Shown in pieces: positions 1 through 7,589 of a stretch of 7,777 nt of DNA (position 1 is the first letter of the stretch; every line of letters starts with the position of its first letter). A program made the translations under genes and the position numbers. Location: NCBI GenBank assembly GCA_034506455.1, contig JAPDPN010000124.1, forward strand, positions 1-7,777. Direction: 5' to 3'. Source of the DNA: Fontimicrobium_A sp034506455 (GTDB lineage: Bacteria > Zhuqueibacterota > Zhuqueibacteria > Residuimicrobiales > Krinioviventaceae). The notes below the pieces were generated by a model. That model was not told where the DNA came from. It was given only the letters and a program-made list of their open reading frames with translations, and did no database searches.

Positions 1-2
1 TT

Positions 3-209
3 GCCGGCAAGGACGAGGTGGTGAAAAAGTACAATGTCTTTGTCGTCGAAAACGACCGTGCCGTACAGCGCGAGCTTGATGTCGCCTATGTCAATCATGT
101 TTCCATCGCCGTCAAAAGCGGTTTGAATATCGGCGAAAAACTCGTCGTCCAAGGTCAAAACAATTTAAGGGATGGGGCAGCGGTAGCGATCATCGAAGAG
201 GAGAAGTAA
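3..209 (+). CDS. RND efflux periplasmic adaptor subunit (HlyD/MFP family), C-terminal fragment
   Basis: This is the 3' end of a gene that begins left of the window; the frame is open from the first complete codon at base 3 to TAA at 207-209. The adaptor bridges the inner-membrane RND pump and an outer-membrane channel in the periplasm. The 68 visible residues match the C-terminal membrane-proximal region of the family: a strand with YNVFVVEND, then a segment ending in SGLNIGEKLVVQGQNNLRDG, close to the usual 'GL..GE.VV..G...L.DGA.V' ending. It runs into a short acidic tail (EEEK). The stop lies one base before the pump's ATG, the usual adaptor-pump order, so translation of the two is probably coupled. 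GTG at 18-20 could serve as a start in principle but would give a domainless 63-residue piece. The lipobarrel, hairpin and signal sequence are outside the window, so the subfamily and substrate cannot be stated. Confidence 0.88.
   Translation, partial: AGKDEVVKKYNVFVVENDRAVQRELDVAYVNHVSIAVKSGLNIGEKLVVQGQNNLRDGAAVAIIEEEK
195..203 (+). promoter_or_regulatory. Ribosome binding site of the RND pump gene
   Basis: The purine run GAAGAGGAG contains AGGAG at 199-203, seven bases before the ATG at 211. It is formed from the last sense codons of the adaptor gene (Glu-Glu-Glu region). The pump's initiation signal therefore sits wholly inside the upstream gene, which fits translational coupling and fixes the start at 211. 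Confidence 0.75.
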
Positions 210-210
210 T

Positions 211-3200
211 ATGAAGATTACCGAAGTTGCCGTCCGGAGAGTCGTCACCTCGACGATGATCTTTTTGATCGTCCTCGGGTTCGGCTTTTTCTCACTGCTT
301 CGCTTAAAGCTGGATCTCTATCCCAAACTGGAATTTCCGGTGATTGCGGTGATTACCCAATACACCGGCGTCGGTCCTTTCGACATGGAGACGGTAGTGA
401 CCCGACCGATCGAAGAAACGCTGGCGACGGTAAAGAACGTCAAGCGAATCAATTCGCAATCGGCGCAGGGATTGTCGCTGATTACACTCGAATTCGAGTG
501 GGGGAGCGACATGAACCAGGCGGAGATCGACGTACGCAATCAATTGGAGTTCGTGCGTGATTTTTTACCGCCGGACGTAACGTCGCCGATGGTGTTCGCC
601 TTTGATCCGTCGATGCAGCCGATTCTCTATTTTTCGGTCACCTCCGATGTTCATGGGCCGGCGGAGCTGCGCCGTATTGCCCAGCACGAGATCGAGCCGC
701 GCATGGAGCGCATTCCCGGGGTGGCCTCCGCCATGACAACCGGCGGCATGGCGCGGGAAATCAAGGTCCTGGTCGATCCTCTGCGCCTGCGCGCCCATAA
801 CCTGTCCATTCAACAAGTGGTCCAGGCGCTGCAGATCAACAATCTGCAGATTCCCAGCGGCTACATCGAAAGCGGCCGCCAGGAATTCACCATTCAGACC
901 GTCGGCGAATACCGCAACATCGAACAGATCGAGAACACGAGCATCCTGTCGCCTGCCGGCGCAAGCGTACGCATCAAGGATGTTGCGGACGTTATTGACG
1001 GATTCAAAGAAGAGCGCCAAAGAGCCTGGGCGAACGGCAAGCCGTCGGTCATGCTCTTTCTGCAAAGGCAGTCGGACGCCAACACGGTCCAAGCCTGTAA
1101 AGCAGTCATGAAAGAGTTGCCGAAAATTCAAGCCGAGCTGCCGAAAGGCGTGCATATCGAAACGTTTCTCGACATGTCCGAGTTTATTCGCCGCTCCATG
1201 TCCAACCTCGGCAACACGGCCCTGCAGGCCATCGTCATCACCTTTATCGTGCTGCTGTTCTTTCTCCGCAATCTGCGCAGCTCGCTGATTGTTGCCGTAT
1301 CGATCCCCATATCCATTATGGCCACTTTTGCGGTCATGGATCAAGCCGGACTCACGCTCAATATCATCTCGATGGCGGGTCTGGCGTTGGCCGTCGGCAT
1401 GCTGGTCGACAATTCGATCGTCGTGCTGGAAAGCATCTTCCGCTTGCGCGAGGAGGGCGACAGTCCGGTCGACTCTGCCAACCACGGAACGCAACAGGTT
1501 GCCATGGCCATCACCGCTTCGACTCTGACGACGCTGGCCGTCTTTGTTCCGGTTCTCTTTGTTCCCGGACTCGCCGGACAGTTGTTCAAAGAGATGGTCA
1601 TCACCATCTGTTCCTCGCTGATTATTTCGCTCCTCGTCGCCTTGACGCTGATCCCCATGCTTTCCTCCCGCTTTTTAACGACTGAGAAGGCAGTTGAAGG
1701 GCGATGGAAAAAATGGAGCGACACAATCGGGCGATGGATCGATTCATGGCGCGAGGCTTACACGCGTCGGTTGGAATGGGCGCTGCATCATCGGGGTCTC
1801 GTTTTGACCGTGACCGGCGCTCTGTTTATTGTTTCGGTCGTGTTGCTGGTGGTGCGCGGCGGCGAGTTTTTGCCGGAAGGCGACGACGGCTTTATTTCCC
1901 TCGCTGTTGACCGCACGCCCGGCATTAGTCTCGATGAAATGTCAAGGACCATGAAGCAGATCGACGACATTATCGCCGCCAAAGTGCCCGAGGCCGTCGG
2001 CACATTATCAACTTTCGGCCAAGGGGAGGGTATCATGGCATTCTTTTCCTCGCGCTCGGCCGCCGAAGGCGACATCACCGTTCGTCTGCCCAGCCTCAGC
2101 AAACGGAAAAGGAATGAGGATGAAATCAAAGCTTCCCTGCGCGAGGATTTTTCGCGCATTCCCGACGCCAAAATCAATTTTTCCGACCGAGGTCAGCAGG
2201 CCATGATGGGGAACGCGGCGGATATCACCGTCAAGATCATCGGCCATGACTTGAGCATGGCCGAAGCGATGGCCAACACCATTTTGGAACGCGTCAAAAA
2301 AATACGAGGCGTGGTTTTCGCCGAGACGAGTATCGAGAAGGCGCGTCCGGAGTTGGTCATCAATCTTGACCGCGACCGTATCGCGGATCTCGGCCTAAGC
2401 ACGGCGCAAGTCGGACAGACGGTCAGCACCAGCATTCTCGGTTCGGTGGTCACCCGTTATCGCGAAGGCGGCGACGAGTTCGACATCCGCGTGCAGCTGG
2501 CTCCCGAAGCCCGGCAATCCAAAGAAGATCTGGAAAATCTACTCATCATGACGCCGCAGGGCCGCCAAATTCCGCTGCGCGCCATCGCTTCGATCGAGTA
2601 CACCAAGTCGCCGCAGACGATCGTGCGCGAAGATCAGGAACGGGTGGTGAGCGTCAACATCGACATTTCCGGGCGCGACCTGCGCAGCATTACCCGCGAC
2701 GTGAAAAAAGTCCTTGCCGGCGTCGCCGTTCCACCGGATTTTCGTCTCGAGATCGGCGGCTCGGCCGAAGACATGCAGGAATCGTTCATTTACTTGGGCA
2801 TCGCCATGCTCGTCGCCATTGTCCTCACCTACATGGTGATGGCCTCGCAGTTCGAGTCGCTGGTCGATCCGTTCATTATTCTTTTTACCATTCCCATGTC
2901 CTTCATCGGTGTGGCGCTGGCTCTGCTCATTACCAATACGCCTCTCAGCGTCATGGCGCTGGTAGGCATCGTCATGCTGGTCGGCATCGTCGTCAACAAC
3001 GGCATTGTTTTGGTCGACTATACCAACCAGCTGCGGCACCGCGGGTTAGAGCTGTTCGAAGCCCTTATCCATGCCGGCAGGATCCGCATGCGACCGGTAT
3101 TGATGACTGCGGCTACGACGATCCTTGCCATGGCTCCTTTGGCGCTCGGCTTGGGAGAGAGCGGCGAACAGTGGGCGCCGATGGCCCGTGCGGTTATGGG

Positions 3201-3336
3201 CGGTCTTGCCGTATCCACACTTTTGACGCTGCTTGTCGTGCCGGTCATTTATGCCGTGGTTGAAATCACTTCGGCAAAGAGAAAACAAAAAAAGCAGGCC
3301 AAACGCCAGGCGCGGATAGCGGGCCGAATAGCGTAA
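211..3336 (+). CDS. RND-family inner-membrane efflux pump (HAE1/AcrB-like permease)
   Basis: This is a proton-driven exporter of the inner membrane that works as a trimer with the adaptor encoded just upstream and a TolC-type channel not in this window. At 1041 residues it has the normal family length and the full duplicated layout. TM1 is about residues 13-32 and the first large periplasmic loop runs to about 335. TM2-TM6 span about 336-486, a short cytoplasmic segment 488-526, and TM7 about 529-548. The second periplasmic loop is about 549-855, and TM8-TM12 about 859-1017. Visible family motifs include LDLYPKLEFP near 34-43, the TM4 motif GMLVDNSIVVLE (Asp400), the TM10 motif GIVVNNGIVLVDY (925-937), and RPVLMTAATT with GESGEQWAP before TM12. 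The C-terminus is a short, very basic cytoplasmic tail (KRKQKKQAKRQAR). Relative to AcrB, the second TM4 aspartate is Asn401 and the TM10 lysine position is Asn929. I infer a drug, lipid or organic-solute substrate, but the sequence does not identify one. A metal (CusA-type) pump is less likely, because its methionine relay is not apparent. Confidence 0.96.
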   Translation: MKITEVAVRRVVTSTMIFLIVLGFGFFSLLRLKLDLYPKLEFPVIAVITQYTGVGPFDMETVVTRPIEETLATVKNVKRINSQSAQGLSLITLEFEWGSDMNQAEIDVRNQLEFVRDFLPPDVTSPMVFAFDPSMQPILYFSVTSDVHGPAELRRIAQHEIEPRMERIPGVASAMTTGGMAREIKVLVDPLRLRAHNLSIQQVVQALQINNLQIPSGYIESGRQEFTIQTVGEYRNIEQIENTSILSPAGASVRIKDVADVIDGFKEERQRAWANGKPSVMLFLQRQSDANTVQACKAVMKELPKIQAELPKGVHIETFLDMSEFIRRSMSNLGNTALQAIVITFIVLLFFLRNLRSSLIVAVSIPISIMATFAVMDQAGLTLNIISMAGLALAVGMLVDNSIVVLESIFRLREEGDSPVDSANHGTQQVAMAITASTLTTLAVFVPVLFVPGLAGQLFKEMVITICSSLIISLLVALTLIPMLSSRFLTTEKAVEGRWKKWSDTIGRWIDSWREAYTRRLEWALHHRGLVLTVTGALFIVSVVLLVVRGGEFLPEGDDGFISLAVDRTPGISLDEMSRTMKQIDDIIAAKVPEAVGTLSTFGQGEGIMAFFSSRSAAEGDITVRLPSLSKRKRNEDEIKASLREDFSRIPDAKINFSDRGQQAMMGNAADITVKIIGHDLSMAEAMANTILERVKKIRGVVFAETSIEKARPELVINLDRDRIADLGLSTAQVGQTVSTSILGSVVTRYREGGDEFDIRVQLAPEARQSKEDLENLLIMTPQGRQIPLRAIASIEYTKSPQTIVREDQERVVSVNIDISGRDLRSITRDVKKVLAGVAVPPDFRLEIGGSAEDMQESFIYLGIAMLVAIVLTYMVMASQFESLVDPFIILFTIPMSFIGVALALLITNTPLSVMALVGIVMLVGIVVNNGIVLVDYTNQLRHRGLELFEALIHAGRIRMRPVLMTAATTILAMAPLALGLGESGEQWAPMARAVMGGLAVSTLLTLLVVPVIYAVVEITSAKRKQKKQAKRQARIAGRIA

Positions 3337-3342
3337 TCCTCC

Positions 3343-3374
3343 AAAGCGCCGGTTGATGGACCGGCGCTTTTTTT
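3343..3374 (+). terminator. Rho-independent terminator of the efflux operon, shared convergent region
   Basis: A perfect 11-bp inverted repeat, AAAGCGCCGGT (3343-3353) and ACCGGCGCTTT (3360-3370), encloses a 6-base loop TGATGG. It leads into an unbroken T run at 3368-3374. It begins 7 bases after the pump's stop codon. In the plus direction this is a textbook intrinsic terminator. In the minus direction the same stem is followed only by TTT, so it should act weakly if at all for the opposing kinase gene. That gene's stop codon occupies 3373-3375 and so overlaps the T-tract. Confidence 0.93.
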
Positions 3375-5184
3375 ATTGGGCCGCAGGAAGAAGGATGCTG
3401 AATGTTGTGCCTTTGCCTTCGACGCTGCGGCAGCGGATGTCTCCTCCCTCCCGCTTGAGGAGCATGTAAGTAAGGTAAAGTCCCAAACCCGTGCCTTCGC
3501 GGGGGCTTTTTGTGGAGAAAAAGGGCGCGAATAGGTACTTCATATTTTCTTTCGGAATGCCGACGCCGGTGTCTTCGAAATCGATCTGCACCTGACCGGT
3601 TTCGGTGCGCCGGCAGCGGATAATGATATCGCCGCCGTTCGGCATCGCCTGGACGGCGTTGAGGATGATATTCAGAAACACCTGCTTGAGCGAATCGACA
3701 TTGACGGTCACCCGCAAAGATTCGGGCGCCTGAACCGCCGTGCGAATGCGCCGACTTTTGATCTCCTCGGCCAATAAGGCGAGTACGCTGTGCAGCAGCG
3801 CAACGACATCGACTTTTTCTTTCGGCGAAACGGCCGGTCGAGAAAATTGGAGCAAGTTTTCGATGATGGCCGACGCCCGCTGCACATTGCTGCGGATGGT
3901 CTGCAGCTTTTTGGTGATCTCGGGAAAACGGTCACCGAGCTCAGTTTCGATAGCATAACGCGCCGATTCGATGACGTTGAGCGGATTACGCAGCTCGTGG
4001 GCAATGCCCGAAGAAAGCAGTCCCAGCGAAGCCATCTTTTCGGCCTTCATCAACTGCCGCTCGACCTCTTTCTGCTGGGTGACATCTTTGACATACTCGA
4101 CCACGTATTCCACCTGCTGCGCCAAATTGCGCATCGGAAAGGTTGAGATGTGATAGACTTTGCCGTTGTGGTGCAGTTCGATAAACTCGGAGCGGCCGTC
4201 GAGAAAAGTTTTTGGTGCCGGGCAATTTTCGCAAGGATGGGAACGGCCGAACAGCACTTCGTGACAACTCTTTTGCATCAGCGTCCTCGGATCCGTTCCG
4301 GTTGCTTCCATATAGTACTTGTTGGCCATCTGCAGGCGATAATCGTTATTGATGACGCAGATCAGATCGGTTATACCGTTGAACAGCGCCAGCAGCCGTT
4401 GTTGACTGAGCTGAAGTTGGCGTTGAATGCGCAGCTTTTCACTGATGTCGGTTACAAACATCTCGATAAGCCGCCTTCCCCCCGATTCGACGAGTGCGCC
4501 GGTAATGTCCGTGGGGATGGGGCGTCGTTCCGCGCCCAACAACGTCAAGTTTTGCGCTTGTCCGTGTCCTGTTTTGTTGATCTGCTCGATCATTTTTTCC
4601 AGCAGCGCCTGCTGATCAGGCGATGCAATATTAAAAAAAGCTTTCTGCAGCAACACTCTTTCTTCCAAACCCAGCAGCGTTTTGGCCCGCTGATTGACCT
4701 GCACGATCTGCATGGTTTGCGCGTCAATGACGAAAATCGCAATATCGGCGTTGTGGAACAGATCATAATAGCGCCTTCGGCTCTGCTCCAGCAACAACGT
4801 CAGTTGATTTTCGCGCACTGCCCGCAGCAGAACGCGCGGCAGCATGTCGAGCTGTTCCGGGGTTTTGGTCAAATAGTCTATGGCGCCGGAACGCATCGCC
4901 TGCACCGCCACCTGCTCGTCACCCTGGCCGGTCAACATCACCACCGGCAGGTGGGGATGCTGCTTTTTGATTTTTTTCAGCACTTCCAATCCGCTGGCAC
5001 CCGGAAGATGATAGTCGAGCGTGACAACGTCAAAGGGTTGCGATTCGAGAAAATCGAACGCCGACTGGGCATCGTAAGCGGTGCGGACGTCGAACGGCGG
5101 ATTGTATTTGCCGAGACGCAGGGCAAAAGCCCGCGCCTGCTGCAGATCATCCTCGATGATGAGTGCTTTGATCGGTTGCGGCAT
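3373..5184 (-). CDS. Soluble receiver-PAS-PAS-histidine kinase (two-component signalling)
   Basis: A 603-residue cytoplasmic hybrid sensor kinase without membrane segments. An N-terminal CheY-like receiver (about 5-125) has acidic residues Glu11/Asp12/Asp13, phosphoacceptor Asp57 (TLDYHLPG), Thr85 (MLTGQG) and Lys107, so it looks phosphorylatable. PAS1 spans about 134-248 and PAS2 about 260-375; PAS2 carries Cys307, Cys318 and Cys321 in the pattern C-x10-C-x2-C-P. A HisKA domain follows with H-box GIAHELRNPLNVI (His396). The C-terminal ATPase domain has an N-box (Asn505, Asn509), G1 (DTGVGIP, 538-544), F-box (LFAPFFSTK) and G2 (GTGLGL, 564-569). All catalytic motifs are intact, and the H-box resembles NtrB-type kinases. 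The ATG at 5182-5184 has AGGGG at 5191-5195 on this strand, six bases away, which fixes the start. It lies 49 bp after the multi-GAF gene, so co-transcription is likely. Being fused at the N-terminus, the receiver probably accepts phosphate from another kinase and controls this one. No DNA-binding or effector protein is adjacent, so the output partner is unknown. Confidence 0.95.
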   Translation of the reverse strand: MPQPIKALIIEDDLQQARAFALRLGKYNPPFDVRTAYDAQSAFDFLESQPFDVVTLDYHLPGASGLEVLKKIKKQHPHLPVVMLTGQGDEQVAVQAMRSGAIDYLTKTPEQLDMLPRVLLRAVRENQLTLLLEQSRRRYYDLFHNADIAIFVIDAQTMQIVQVNQRAKTLLGLEERVLLQKAFFNIASPDQQALLEKMIEQINKTGHGQAQNLTLLGAERRPIPTDITGALVESGGRRLIEMFVTDISEKLRIQRQLQLSQQRLLALFNGITDLICVINNDYRLQMANKYYMEATGTDPRTLMQKSCHEVLFGRSHPCENCPAPKTFLDGRSEFIELHHNGKVYHISTFPMRNLAQQVEYVVEYVKDVTQQKEVERQLMKAEKMASLGLLSSGIAHELRNPLNVIESARYAIETELGDRFPEITKKLQTIRSNVQRASAIIENLLQFSRPAVSPKEKVDVVALLHSVLALLAEEIKSRRIRTAVQAPESLRVTVNVDSLKQVFLNIILNAVQAMPNGGDIIIRCRRTETGQVQIDFEDTGVGIPKENMKYLFAPFFSTKSPREGTGLGLYLTYMLLKREGGDIRCRSVEGKGTTFSILLPAAQ

Positions 5185-5189
5185 AATAT

Positions 5190-5195
5190 TCCCCT
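5190..5195 (-). promoter_or_regulatory. Ribosome binding site of the receiver-PAS-kinase gene
   Basis: Read on the minus strand, AGGGGA precedes the ATG at 5182-5184, with AGGGG six bases from it. It is the clearest Shine-Dalgarno sequence of the minus-strand unit. It supports the start immediately before the receiver domain and independent ribosome entry rather than coupling to the gene upstream. Confidence 0.75.
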
Positions 5196-5233
5196 ATGTG
5201 ATCAAGCATGATTGGATTCAATAGCCATTCAAA

Positions 5234-7540
5234 TTATCCCTTTCCCTCATTTTCGGCCGCCGGCATGACCGACAACCTGCCGCCCAACTTTAGCAGAATT
5301 TGTTCCACACTCGATAATCGCAAGCCGGTTTCGAATTCACGCCGCAAGAGCTCCTCTAAGGGAAAGAGCAGACATAACGATTCGGCGACCTGCGTCAAAA
5401 GTTCGAAAAGCCGCTCTTCCTGCTCTTGACTGCCGGCAGACACGGAAAAGACCGCAGCCAATCGTTCGGCATGCACGACCGGCGTCAGGATGAGCGGCCG
5501 CCAGGACTCCGGCAACGGCGTCTCCGGTAGGCAGAACCATTCGACCGCATCCTCGGCCGTCTGCAGGAGGAGCGGCGCACGATCCTGGGCAAATGACGGC
5601 AAAAATGCGGCCGCTTTTTCGGGCGATATCTTTTCTCCGAGCACTTCCGGCATAACCATGCGGATGCAGTCTGCCGGATCCGCCTCGTTATGGAAACCGA
5701 AACGCACCGTCGCATCGCCCACTGCCGCAGCGACCGCATTACGCCACGCCTCTGTCCAATAATCCCCTTTAAAAGCGGCGAGCAGACGAATGACGGGCGC
5801 GAAACGCTCGACAGTGGTAATCGATTCGGTTTCTCCCGTCAGCATTTCCGCCAAGGCCGATGCGACGTCCTGCACCAGCTGCCGTTCATCCGGCTTAAAG
5901 GGAGCATTCTTTACGCGACCAAGCGCAACTCGGCCGAGACTGTTTTGACCATCCAAGATAAAAGTACTATAATGCGCCGGCAAAGTGAAAGGCAATCCTC
6001 CATAGATCGACGGGGAAGAGGGTTCGGAGGTCGACTCGGAAACGGCGAGCAGGCGCCAATCGCCTGCGGCTTCAGCTTTCGGCAGCAATTCCACCCCCGA
6101 AGGCAAAAAGGGCTGTACTTTTGGGGTACAGAAGGCCGTCGTAAATTCCCCTTCTTGGATCAAGGAAAAAGAGACAAAATCACAAGCAAGATATTTCGTC
6201 ATTGTCTTGAGCACATCGATGAACAACTGATCGATTGGCGGTTTTCCTTTTTTGAAGAGCCTCAGTTCAGCCGCAAGCGAGGCGCGCCGCGAGGCGGCAT
6301 CGAGGCGTTCTGTTTCCTTTTGCAACAATTTGAGAGACAAAGCAGCTGCGGCAAGATGAATCTCCTGCTCGAATTGCGGCCAATCGATCGGGCTTTCCAC
6401 AAAAAAAACGGCACATGCTTTATAAGGAAGCTCGTATAAAGGCGCCACTGCTGCCGGCGCGCTGTTGCCGAACTTGAGGCTGATGCTGTTCGATGCGTCT
6501 GCCTGCGCGCCGCTCAGCCGAAGCAGCCGCTGCATCTGAACAGCCCGTTCGAGAAACTCTTCCAGACCCTCAGCTTTAAACTCTGCCGGTAACTTAGGGT
6601 GAAAAGCGCCGATGGTTTGCCAGCGGCCGTCTTCGGATCGACGGCAAACGGCGATTGGAACCTGCAAAGCCGAGGCAACCGCCTTGACGCATTCCGTCCA
6701 GTCAACGGGTAACGAGGTCGAAAACAAAGCAGCCGTTCGGAGCTCGCCGGCGGAGCTCGGCGGCATGAAAAGATAAAGGCTTTGCGGCAACTCCCCGAGC
6801 GGCATCGATACGACGGCATAACGTCTGCCGTTAATGACGGTCGAAACACGCTCTCCCTCTGTTTCCAATCGACACAGCGACCCAAAGGGCTTGTCAATAA
6901 AACCGAGTCGATCAGCGCCGAACAGCCGCCTCGCTGCTTCGTTCGCTTCGTTACAAACATCGGTGTCCGTATCAACGACCAAAGCGGGATACGGAATCGC
7001 TTCAAGAAGCGCCAGGTAGCTTTGCTGCCGCATATATATCTCGGTTTGTCGCCGCACAATCTGTCGGCGCAGGCTTTCCCGCTCGAGTGCAAAAGTCAGG
7101 TTGACCGCCGCGTGTTCGAGAAACTGGATTTCCTCTTTGGGAAAACCAAAAGGGGTAATGCGGGCCACGTATAAGATACCGAGTATCTCAAAGGGAGAAA
7201 TGAGCGGAATAAACAGCTCCGACCCCATGGCAGGCAAAATGGGATTTGCGCTGTTCTGCTTAAGAGCGCTCTTTCGCCTCAATAGCAGCTCGGCAAAAAA
7301 GGGCTCTTCTTCCGAAATGGCAATACTCTGTTCGCCGTCCTGGCCGGGATTGTAAGGATTGGCGGCGATCAGCTGCCGTTTTTCGGTGACATAATGAAAG
7401 ACGAGCACTGCATTACAGGAAACCAGGCGCTTCAGCAGCTCGCAGAAATGCCTCTCGAGACCGGCAGGATCGGAAATGAGTACGGCAATCCTGGCCAGCT
7501 GATAGAAAGCATCGAGTTTTTCCTGTTCGATTCCCGCCAT
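5234..7540 (-). CDS. Multi-GAF/PAS sensor protein without visible output domain
   Basis: With the start at 7538-7540 this is a 768-residue soluble protein. By eye it is a chain of ligand-sensing modules: GAF1 about 8-155 (helix-rich start, then LFIPLISPFEILGILYV and an F...EEIQFLEHAA ending), and a helical linker. A PAS domain follows at about 178-260 (IPYPALVVDTDTDVCNEANEAARRLFG-type opening). Three more divergent GAF-like units lie at about 278-410, 437-568 and 578-733, then a short C-terminal tail. I see no H-box, ATPase, GGDEF/EAL, phosphatase, HTH or membrane segment. GAF1 and the PAS are fairly recognisable; the last three units rest on alternating helix/strand pattern and endings such as FKPDERQLVQDVASALAEML, so they are less certain. 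The canonical NKxnFxxxDE motif of cyclic-nucleotide GAFs is not visible. The frame stays open to an ATG at 7660, but that part overlaps the phosphoesterase gene and gives an Arg/Ser-rich segment with no domain. The ATG at 7564 has no ribosome binding site, so 7540, just before GAF1, is preferred. It probably feeds the kinase encoded 49 bp downstream; that role is inference. Confidence 0.85.
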   Translation of the reverse strand: MAGIEQEKLDAFYQLARIAVLISDPAGLERHFCELLKRLVSCNAVLVFHYVTEKRQLIAANPYNPGQDGEQSIAISEEEPFFAELLLRRKSALKQNSANPILPAMGSELFIPLISPFEILGILYVARITPFGFPKEEIQFLEHAAVNLTFALERESLRRQIVRRQTEIYMRQQSYLALLEAIPYPALVVDTDTDVCNEANEAARRLFGADRLGFIDKPFGSLCRLETEGERVSTVINGRRYAVVSMPLGELPQSLYLFMPPSSAGELRTAALFSTSLPVDWTECVKAVASALQVPIAVCRRSEDGRWQTIGAFHPKLPAEFKAEGLEEFLERAVQMQRLLRLSGAQADASNSISLKFGNSAPAAVAPLYELPYKACAVFFVESPIDWPQFEQEIHLAAAALSLKLLQKETERLDAASRRASLAAELRLFKKGKPPIDQLFIDVLKTMTKYLACDFVSFSLIQEGEFTTAFCTPKVQPFLPSGVELLPKAEAAGDWRLLAVSESTSEPSSPSIYGGLPFTLPAHYSTFILDGQNSLGRVALGRVKNAPFKPDERQLVQDVASALAEMLTGETESITTVERFAPVIRLLAAFKGDYWTEAWRNAVAAAVGDATVRFGFHNEADPADCIRMVMPEVLGEKISPEKAAAFLPSFAQDRAPLLLQTAEDAVEWFCLPETPLPESWRPLILTPVVHAERLAAVFSVSAGSQEQEERLFELLTQVAESLCLLFPLEELLRREFETGLRLSSVEQILLKLGGRLSVMPAAENEGKG

Positions 7541-7541
7541 A

Positions 7542-7553
7542 TTCCCACTTTCT
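7542..7553 (-). promoter_or_regulatory. Weak ribosome binding region for the multi-GAF gene start
   Basis: On the minus strand the purine-rich stretch AGAAAGTGGGAA lies directly before the ATG at 7538-7540. It is not a strong Shine-Dalgarno match, and its GGGA is close to the start codon. Even so, the alternative ATG at 7562-7564 is preceded only by pyrimidine/GC-rich sequence (GATCCGCCG). This is modest support for the 7540 start. Confidence 0.4.
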
Positions 7554-7589
7554 CGAGTCGACATCGGCGGATCGGCCGAAAAATCGCCG

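Noticed and set aside
565..1494. A 309-codon minus-strand open frame opposite the pump gene.
   Set aside because: The product is rich in Arg, His and Asp with no domain, and lies wholly inside the well-conserved RND pump reading frame. It is a coding shadow.
4150..5211. A 353-codon open frame on the plus strand opposite the receiver/PAS part of the kinase.
   Set aside because: The opposite strand encodes an intact receiver and PAS domains with all key residues. The antisense product is rich in His, Gln and Leu, has no recognisable motif, and is expected from codon bias of the real gene.
5185..5233. Possible promoter in the gap before the kinase gene (minus strand TTGAAT, 17 bases, CATAGG).
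   Set aside because: The -35-like box is fair but the -10 candidate matches TATAAT poorly and overlaps the ribosome binding site. Co-transcription from upstream is simpler.
5690..6439. A 249-codon plus-strand open frame opposite the multi-GAF gene.
   Set aside because: It is Arg/Gly/Phe-rich with no recognisable fold or plausible ribosome binding site, and the opposite frame is continuous through GAF-like modules.
6738..6760. Near-palindrome with two copies of CGGAGCTCG, resembling a hairpin or binding site.
   Set aside because: It lies inside the multi-GAF coding region at a Pro/Ser/Gly-type linker, has no loop and a mismatch, and is explained by GC-rich codons for this linker.
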